DNA of 64,000 nucleotides. It comes from Tolypocladium sp. Sup5 PDA-1 (lineage: Eukaryota; Ascomycota; Sordariomycetes; Hypocreales; Ophiocordycipitaceae). Under the pieces are notes generated by a model. That model did not search any database, was not told the origin of the DNA, and saw nothing but the letters and a program-made list of their open reading frames with translations. Of this stretch, positions 56,558-64,000 are shown one piece after another; the first letter of the stretch is position 1, and each line of letters opens with the position of its first letter. A program made the position numbers and the translations under genes. The stretch is taken from assembly GCA_000750105.3 (NCBI GenBank), contig JPHH03000006.1, forward strand, positions 806,001 to 870,000. Reading direction: 5' to 3'.

Positions 56558-57790
56558 TTACACCTTTCCGCCCAGATACAGAATGTTCAACTTCACCTGC
56601 TCCGTCAGCAGCTCCTCCTCGCCCGTATACACAAACGCAGCAGTCTCCGTCCACGCCGCCGGGTATGGCATTGGCAAGTCGATTCTATCTCCCCCCCGAA
56701 CCTGCTCAGACATCATGACGGCGGCAAGCACAGGCAGAAAGGCTCGGGCGTAGGGCAGATCTAGGACAGGTTAGTCCGTGCCTCCAACCGTCATGTCCCT
56801 CCGGAATGGTCACTTACGCATCGGCACAGGGCGCGGCCCAGCACAATGCCTCCTCTCAGACAACGGAAAGGGGGTAGACTCCGAGCTCCTGATGTCGACA
56901 CTCGCAAGGCGAGACCCGGGCGCTGAAGCGGGCGACGGCGGAAACGGCGCGGCCCCTTCTGGAGCGACAGCTGCCAACAAGGCTCCGCGATCAAAATTTG
57001 GCGACCGTGGAGACGGCAGCGCCTCTGGAACCGTGGCACGGAGCTCAAACAGGTCAAACTCGCGCTTCAGGCCAACTGGCGATCGGTCCTTGGACCGGAT
57101 GACAACGCGGATGGGGAGACGGCCGTTCTCTGGTATCGATGAGCCCCCCTCTTGTTGGCTCCCTTCGCTGATGGCAGCAGACGGTCTTCGAAGTTCCAGC
57201 GGCATAACAAACACACCCGCAGGGCCAATGTTGCCAAACTCCCTCGATCCGCGCCGCCTTAGACCCTCGCGGAATTTCTGGAAGTACAAGCTCCTGGCGA
57301 CGGCTGTGAGGGTAGGCACAGATTGTCTGCGGCCAGGAAGTGCTCCGAACGATGCACAGCAGGGGCTCTCTGTCCCCGACATGACCACATCATCACTCGT
57401 CAAGGGCCTGGCTCCGTCTTGGACTCCTAGTGTCTCAATGCGCGGAAGCGACAGCCCCGACTTGGCCGAATCGCAGGTGTCGGGCGCCGGGCCACCATCT
57501 GCAGCCCTCCTCATGGTCTCCTTGGGGGTCGCCAGGTTTGCCGCGCCGGTCACACGAGTGCAGTCGTCTGGCTCGTTTACATATGCACTTCCCTTTTGCT
57601 GGATGCTTTCCCGGCTGTCCAAGGACACTGGCTCAGGCAGTGTCCCAGGGGACATTGGGGACGCTGAGCGGAAACAACTCTTCCGCGGCATGAATGCACT
57701 CCGAGCCGAGACCGCCCAATCGACGCCTTTAGTCTGGATTGGCGCAATCTTAGGACGGGGACGGGTCCTTGTTTGCCTTGACAACGCCAT
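56558..57790 (-). CDS. Conserved-type fungal protein with BTB-like C-terminus
   Basis: Exons 56818-57790 and 56558-56760 flank a 57-nt intron (GTAAGT..CCTAG), giving 391 aa. Residues 1-160 are disordered and Ser/Pro/Arg-rich. The middle contains SVPTLTAVARSLYFQKFREG, GVFVMPLELRRP and GRLPIRVVIRSKDRSPVGLK. The C-terminus, rebuilt across the intron, reads PVPMHLPYARAFLPVLAAVM, then GDRIDLPMPYPAAWTETAAF, VYTGEEEL and NILYLGGKV. The pattern of a hydrophobic helix, a D(R)IDLP strand, an AxxxxxxFVYTGE turn and a final helix resembles the second half of a BTB/POZ fold. The canonical BTB start is unclear, so a degenerate BTB or a related fungal family are both possible. Partner and function are unknown. 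Divergent from GWT1. Confidence 0.7.
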
Positions 57791-58564
57791 GGTGGAAGAA
57801 GCGAGACGGCGGAGGCAGCACGACAGCCAAAGAGAAAGGGAATAAGGTAGTTTGCGTATTCAAGAACAACGGCTCAACTGCTCAACTTCTTGCGAGGCCG
57901 GCCGTGATTAAAGGGCTCCGCGAGCAAACAAGAGCATGACCATATCATAGGTGCCGCTGCTGCCGCCTTGCCTTGTGTTCTTTCATGGCACCGTGGAATC
58001 AATAGTGCGCTGGCACCTAAAAGAAATGAGTGACGAATTAAGCAAGTCGACCCACCAATATCAATGAAGAGGTTCTCGAGCTTTGATCGCTCTCTGACGT
58101 TGGAACATTCCAGTCGCCTGAAGATGATAAAGGCGGCATCCATCCTGGCGGTGCCGTCCAACACTTGTCGGCGGCAACAAAGACATGGGCATCAGCTGCG
58201 CGGTTCCATATCGTGCAGCTCAAAGAACAATGAACGGAAGGACCTGATAGCCAAGAGTTGTTGGTTGACGATGCGCAGGTTAGAGAGGCCGAGAAGGAAT
58301 TGAGTACTGGTGGGTGCCGTGACGTCCAGGGCACACGTGGCGAGATTAGCCGTGCTAAAGCGCCAGCTCGTCATTGGCGGGAGCTTCGACGCCCCTTCAA
58401 CTGGACCGACCAACCTGGGTTCGACAAGGCTGAAGCCTCCATCAGACGGACTTCAAAGTGTCCTCTTCTGGGATTGTCTAGGCGCCCTTTTGTCCGCCCC
58501 CAGCGGTGCCTCGTTTTCTTTGTTACTATCATGAGCGAGGCAGCGACCTTCTGGAGCATCGATA
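57791..58564. promoter_or_regulatory. Divergent promoter between the BTB-like gene and GWT1
   Basis: These 774 bp lie between outward-facing starts. No TATA box stands out. Short frames on both strands appear to be chance. Confidence 0.4.
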
Positions 58565-60110
58565 ATGCCTGATTCAACCAGCTACAAGCAGCAGAAGGAG
58601 GACTTCGTGTCCAACCTTTCCGGCGGCTCCGTCTCCGAGATCAGCTATGTGACGTCTGTCGCAGCGGTCAGTCCCCATTCGCTCCAGCTGTGGCCAGTAC
58701 AGTGTGACTGACTCTTCACCGCAGGTAGCGATATTGCTGTGGTCTGCCCTCCAAGCGCGACAGTCCTTTTTCAAGCCATACACAGTTCTGGGCCTCGCGG
58801 TCGACTACGTCCTCAATGTCGGCGCCATTCTCCTGGCCACGACGCTCTACTCGGGCACGCCGATCCTCCTCAACGTCCTCATCGTCGCGCCTGTCGCTCT
58901 GGTATATATGCTGCCACCAAATACTCCTGGTCGAAGGAAGAAGCACAAGGTTCCGCCGTCTGCAGAGTCCAAAATCGCTTCTAAGCAGCTCGATGCCCTG
59001 CCCATGAAGCCGTTTCTCACCATGTATCGAGGCTGCATGATGGTTGCCACCTGTGCGGCTATCCTCGCTGTCGACTTTCGGCTCTTCCCTCGGCGCTTTG
59101 CCAAAGTGGAAACCTGGGGCACGTCCCTCATGGACATTGGGGTCGGATCATTCGTGTTTGCTGGCGGCGTTGTTGCTGCGCGTCCAGTCCTGAAAGAAAG
59201 ATTGGCGGGCCGTGCCATGCCGCTGTTGCGCCGGCTACTCTATTCCGCCCGCCACTCCGTCCCCCTCTTGGTCCTGGGAGTGGTCCGGCTCCTGAGCGTC
59301 AAAGGACTCGACTACGCGGAGCACGTTACCGAGTACGGAGTGCACTGGAACTTTTTCTTTACCCTTGGCCTCCTTCCGCCCTTTGTGGCGGCGTTCCAGG
59401 CGGCTCTAAAAATCGTTCCATCCTATGCCGCTCTGGCTCTCCTGGTCGGTGGCATCTACCAGGTTCTCCTCGAGAGCACAAGTCTCAAGGCCTTCATCCT
59501 GACGGCGCCGAGGACAGACCTGATATCGATGAACAGGGAGGGCATCTTCAGCTTCTGTGGCTATCTGGCCATCTTCCTCGCGGGCCAGGATCTGGGCATG
59601 CTCATCATCCCGCGGAACATCAACCCGAGGAGCAATGCGAGTGCCGGTATGCAGCGTAACACGCTTCTCATGACCATGGCGGTGTGGGCTGGGATCTGGA
59701 CAGGGCTGTACTGGCTATCCACGAGCTACTCCTACGGTTTCGGCCTGACCGTGTCGCGTCGGTTGGCAAACTTGCCATACGTACTGTGGGTGGTATCCTT
59801 CAACTCTCTGCAGATCCTGGCATTCTGCTGCATTGACACCGTCTTCTTCCCGGAGTTCTACAATGCGCCGGACCCGAGGTCGGAGAAGGAGGCCTACGAC
59901 ACGGCCACGAGTCGGGTTCTGCGGGCATACAACCGCAATGGCCTGGCGGTTTTCCTCTTGGCCAACCTGTTGACAGGGTTGGTGAACATGACGATGCGCA
60001 CACTAGATGCGACTCCGATCGTGACCATGGGCGTATTACTTGCATATACAGCAACAGTGACGGGAGTTGCTGTTGCATTGGATATTTACAACATTTCCAT
60101 AAAGCTGTGA
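58565..60110 (+). CDS. GWT1: GPI-anchored wall transfer protein 1, GlcN-PI inositol acyltransferase (PIG-W)
   Basis: ER membrane enzyme that acylates the inositol of GlcN-PI, an early step of GPI-anchor synthesis. Exons 58565-58666 and 58725-60110 flank a 58-nt intron with donor GTCAGT, giving 495 aa, close to the roughly 490 aa of the yeast protein. The N-terminus rebuilt across the intron, YKQQKEDFVSNLSGGSVSE and then ISYVTSVAAVAILLWS, is the family hallmark. About a dozen hydrophobic helices follow, with the conserved FRLFPRRFAKVETWGTSLMD (including the WG-S-MD-G-G motif continued by IGVGSF) and EYGVHWNFFFTL. The later FCGYLAIFLAG block is also intact. No residues known to be essential seem to be missing. 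Confidence 0.96.
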
Positions 60111-63100
60111 ATAGCTAATATAAGCGTTGAAGCTACAAATATGGGAGCCTCGGCACTTTACAACCACGCCGAATCGAGTCCTTTGCGCACATGAGTGACG
60201 GCAACAAAGAGCATGACATGACATGAAGACTCTTTTGCCCCCTTGGACTACCTCGTTGGCGTCGTACTAATGTGACTCCATCGACACTTACTCCGTGAAA
60301 GGTCTGCTAGACTTCGGGCAGAGGAATCTTCTTTCAGCCCCACGTGTCACTGGCAGCTGTCAACATGCGCATAAACTTGGCTGACGCAACGCCATAAGGA
60401 GACATCATGATTGACAAAATATGAGTAGCGCTACGGAGTATGGACTACGGACTAGTATGTAAAGATTTAGATTTCCGAACGTGTCGCGGGGATCTGACTC
60501 GTGTCGATTCGGGCTCTCCGCAGTGTATGCAGGCAGATCTAGATGGGATGCAAGGGCCCGGTCCTTGAGATGCGATGCGCCTCATCTCCGGCGTCAATGC
60601 CTTCTACAAAGTACTTCGTACCGCGACGCGAATCCGCAGCGCCACTTTTCACGACATCAGACATCCAAGGCCGAGGGCCTTGCTTTCTTTCTTTGTTTGT
60701 CCCGTGTTTGTCTGCTTGCGGCGCTTTTGTGGCATGGCCGCGCGAGGGATGGGTGCTTCAACGCGGAGTTGGGGGGTCTCACATGCAGAGGCATGTCTCG
60801 GGACGCACGAATGAGAAAGGGCTGGCCCTGGGAGGCGGAAGCGAAGACGTCTCCCACTTGGGCTCGATCAGCAGCGAGATTGCAGCTCCAAGGAGAATCC
60901 GGTTTGTGCAACGGACTGGCTTCAGAGCCACGATCCATGGCTGTGGTGCTAGGAAACTGTGGCGTACGAGATGGAGGGCATTCACAGACGATATGAGATT
61001 GTCAATGCGAGAGTAGCTTCTTATACGAAGTGCCGAGATCCACCCAGCAAGCTACCTGACCAGGCTGTTTTGCAGTCGTGATGTACGGACGTACGTACAG
61101 CAATGTCCCAAGACAGCAGAGACAACGGGCTCATAATCCGGAGCATTTCCGACCCGCGTATCGAAATCGCAAAGGCAAACGACAAACCCGATGTTGGGAG
61201 TAGAAACAATCAAGATGTCGTGTCTCAAAGGGGGAGCCACAAGAACCAACAACAGGCCTAAGGCAAGGTACAGATGCAAGCGTGGACGCTCGTTGACAGG
61301 GATGAGGCCGAGGGATGACGACACGGGGCGCGGTTCCGTCGCAAACTGCGCGGACGCAACTACGGGTCCATCTGGCCAGAAGAAGCGGCGCATAATGGGA
61401 GCAATTGTGATCGGTCAGAGGCAAAATGCGGCCGTCGTGGCATAATACAGACGTTGTGGCGACGACGGCGGCGGTGATGGTATAACCACTCCGGTTGGTG
61501 AGAACTGAGGTTGCGCCAGGGGTCCGCGAATCTCGCTCAGCGCTCTCGTTCTAATGCATGCTTCCCTGCGTAATCCTCCGTGGACCAGCATGGGCGTCTC
61601 CGGCTCGCCGAAGCTTGGCGATGGGAGAAGGGGGTCTACGGATATAGCAGAGGGAGATATGCCCAGGTCTATGGATACACGGCCACCCTGGTGACGGGTA
61701 GAGGTCCACGGGCGTCACCGGGACTGGTCCTCGATGCAAACAGTCTTTCGGGCGTGTTGTACGAGATCTTCCCACATGGGAAGGTCAGCCAGCACCGCGG
61801 TGTGGACGTACTGCCGAGTCCAGCCGGCGTTGGTAGGTACTGTACAGTAGTCGCCGAGTCAGTGGTTGTTTAGGTGATTGGGCACGCCGCACATGCGGGC
61901 AGTCCTGGGGAGCCATCTCTGTTTGCAGGACGACCGATGAATACCTCTCACAACGTCAGAGCGTTTCCCTTGCGCCGTTATGCTGCGGGCGGCGAGGCCG
62001 ACAGCCAAATATGCAGTCCAGCCGGCCACTCATCGGGCCTCCCTCGCGCTGGCTGGAGCGCCGAGGATCAAATGGCCAGGGAGCGTCCAAGCTGAGACCA
62101 ACACGCGCGCCCACCCTGCTGCGGGTGAGATTTGTCGTCTGGGCAGCCTCTGGTGCGTGTACGAAGTACGTACTTCGTGCGTACGAGTAGTCGTCCGTAT
62201 CCGTACGAGTGATACTTGCTCTGCCCAAGGACGGAGTACGTATAGGTTTCCTAAAGCCGTAGCCTTATTATTGTTCACACTAGAATCTTCACCGTCGCGA
62301 GGGATCACCGAACGGGGGCGGCTTCGAGGTCGCCGTTGGGGCGGGCCATCGAGCATCAGAGGCCGTGCCCGTACGAGTATGCGAGGAAGAAGGCCGATGG
62401 AACAGCAGACAGCTAGCAATTGGCACCAGTCTAGCCGCACGAAGCAGCCATATGGCATCTAATTTGACGGGATCGTGACATCCTAATTTGGGACAAAGGC
62501 ATGGGCTGCAGCCATGGCCAGGTACCGTGGTACCTGCAGCGGCGCACAGAGACGGTACCTCTGCGCCCCCTCGGCTGCGCACGCTGCCCCTGGGAACGGG
62601 CGCGTCGCGACAGCGCTGAGACGCGACGGGCAGGTACCGCAGGCGGCGGAGTGACCTGCCGCAGCTGGCCTGGCACCTGAAGTGTTGCGGCTCCACCCAC
62701 AGGTGTTGCTGTATGGAGCCCAGAAGCCTCCCGTCATCTCATCAATCTCGCCTGGAACCTGAGTCCAATGCTGTGATTGCGCGGGCTCAGCACCTCGCCC
62801 TCCGTCCGCCCTCTCGGTCTGCCAGTCTCGCGCGAAACTCAACGTCCCTCCACCTCACCTCACCTCACTCCACCTCCTCTCCCTCCTCCTCCTCCTCCTC
62901 CTCCTCCTCCACCTCGCCTCGTCTTCTTCGTCCTCCCACGCCCCGGCCGCGCCGTCGTGCATTCGTTGGCCAATCCGCCCGCCTCAACCGCCTGCTGGCC
63001 AGAGCCTTGCCGTCTGTCACTCATTCGGAGTCGCTCCCCATCCACCCAGCTGGCTCGACGAAACGGCGACGTCAACAAACATTGGTCGAGCGCCGTCAAG

Positions 63101-63707
63101 TGGATGATTGCATTGCATTGGACCCGTCCATGCCGCCCGCGTTTTAGCAGCCTCCACTCAACTCCAGCTGCATACATACAAGATCCAACGCTGCCCTGCG
63201 CGCTCCTGCGCTGCATCACCCACCTCGGTCCTGCGCTGTGCCAGTCCAATCGTCCACTCAGGGGCTCCCAGCTTCTGGGCCACGACGCCTGACGAAACAA
63301 CAAATCGCACCGCCGCGACCGACGCCCGGAGCCATGAGATAAGGCGGAGGCTGCTTAATTGGTACAATCTGGCCCCAAGCCCTGCAGCTGCTCTTTTTTT
63401 TGTTTTTGCCCTTTCCAGCTGGCACATTGATTTTGCCCTCACCTTTCCTTTTGCCCTTCATCCCGCGTCACCCAGCGACCAGTCTGTCTGACGGCTGGCC
63501 GCCGCGCGCTGCTGCTGCCCGCTCCTGCTACCACTGCTTTTGCAGCTGTTTGGCTGACTCCCTACGCTGCGCTTTCAGCGTCAACCTCGAATATCGTCGC
63601 CAACATCACATCGAATCGCGAAACAATCGCACCTGCATACTCGTCCAACACGGCCATCAAGGGCCTCGACTCCTGCCCGCACTCCTGAGCGTGTTGGAGC
63701 GAGGAAA
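60111..63707. other. Intergenic region with pyrimidine-rich leader of the next gene
   Basis: This 3.6-kb stretch has no supported gene. TCCGTA/TACGGA-type clusters occur at 60431-60460 and 62158-62210. From about 62830 the plus strand is strongly C/T-rich, including a CCT triplet run (62881-62910), with ACC and CAC steps down to 63700. This looks like the core promoter and long 5' leader of the gene starting at 63708. Confidence 0.4.
62158..62210. repeat. TCCGTA/TACGAG palindromic motif cluster
   Basis: Starts TACGAAGTACGTACTTCGTG, continues TACGAGTAGTCGTCCGTATC and ends CGTACGAG. The first part is a near-perfect 18-bp palindrome. Confidence 0.75.
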
Positions 63708-64000
63708 ATGTCGGCTGCACTGCAAACAGCTGCCCATCAACCAACCACATTGGCTTCGCCCCCCTTGCCTGCTCCCTCCAGCCGCCAGTACACGTCGCCT
63801 CATACGTCCCCCAACCGGGAGGCTTACCATGCCAATCAGACCGCGACCGCATCGCCATCATCGCGACGCCCTCCCTCTCGCAAGACGAGCGGCCACGGCG
63901 CCTCTCAGTCCCTCGATCTGAATTCCTTCAGGGCTCCTCGCAACGGTCCTCCGTCCTCCAGCCAACCCTCCGAGCATCGCCCGTCCACCTCTGACCGCCT
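63708..64000 (+). CDS. N-terminus of a Ser/Pro-rich protein (cut off by window edge)
   Basis: An open frame from an ATG in strong context (aggaaaATGtc) to the end of the window, 97 codons, without a stop. It encodes a disordered Ser/Pro/His/Arg-rich N-terminus with SRQYTSPHTSPNREAYHANQ and SRRPPSRKTSGHGASQ. The long C/T-rich stretch upstream supports a real promoter and leader. Such leaders are typical of fungal signalling proteins, kinases and RNA-binding proteins, but nothing identifies this one. Only the first fraction of the protein is visible. Confidence 0.6.
   Translation, partial: MSAALQTAAHQPTTLASPPLPAPSSRQYTSPHTSPNREAYHANQTATASPSSRRPPSRKTSGHGASQSLDLNSFRAPRNGPPSSSQPSEHRPSTSDR

Overview
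This 64 kb window is nuclear DNA of a filamentous ascomycete. The evidence is short spliceosomal introns (50 to 117 nt, GT..AG, several with a CTAAC or CTGAC-type branch site), GC-rich codon use, and fungal families such as Rrn9, Clr5, GWT1, BimC kinesin and NACHT-ankyrin STAND proteins. The gene set and traces of C-to-T decay in repeats fit a Sordariomycete, probably Hypocreales. That placement is inference; no marker gene fixes the species.

Layout. 1-10 kb: housekeeping genes, with GPI-transamidase subunit PIG-U (minus, cut by the left edge) divergent from pescadillo NOP7, then an Rrn9-domain Pol I factor and kinesin-5 (minus). 10.6-15.1 kb: a four-exon NACHT-ankyrin STAND protein (minus). 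15.9-21.4 kb: a 14-TM MFS transporter (minus), a patch of gene debris (an MFS fragment joined to a Clr5-gene fragment) and a short-chain dehydrogenase (plus). 21.4-26 kb: a decayed accessory segment in which an ungapped 246-bp inverted repeat brackets 2.7 kb carrying an intact small gene for a protein of repeated Cys-pair/Trp units. 26-36.4 kb: dense genes again, namely PHAF1/UPF0183, mitochondrial D-lactate dehydrogenase, a Clr5-domain protein, a crotonase ending in SKI and a conserved-looking basic Ser-rich protein. 38.7 kb: an intron-containing tRNA-Leu(UAA). 38.8-49.2 kb: more than 10 kb without a credible protein gene. 49.2-51 kb: a GT2 polysaccharide synthase. 51-56.5 kb: another gene-poor stretch. 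56.6-60.1 kb: a BTB-like protein divergent from GWT1. 60.1-63.7 kb: intergenic. From 63.7 kb: the start of a Ser/Pro-rich protein running off the right edge.

How the genes relate. This is a eukaryotic chromosome segment without operons, so most neighbours are functionally independent. NOP7 and the Rrn9 protein both serve ribosome production and are adjacent on the same strand. PIG-U and GWT1 are both ER enzymes of GPI-anchor synthesis but lie 57 kb apart at opposite ends. GT2 and the GPI genes all feed cell-surface construction.

The least ordinary parts are the inverted-repeat unit at 21776-24960 with its Cys-repeat gene, the two-source gene debris at 19.6-20.0 kb, and a dispersed family of short palindromic TCCGTA/TACGGA motifs concentrated in the gene-poor half. 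All splice junctions were inferred by eye from reading frame, splice-site consensus and family similarity.
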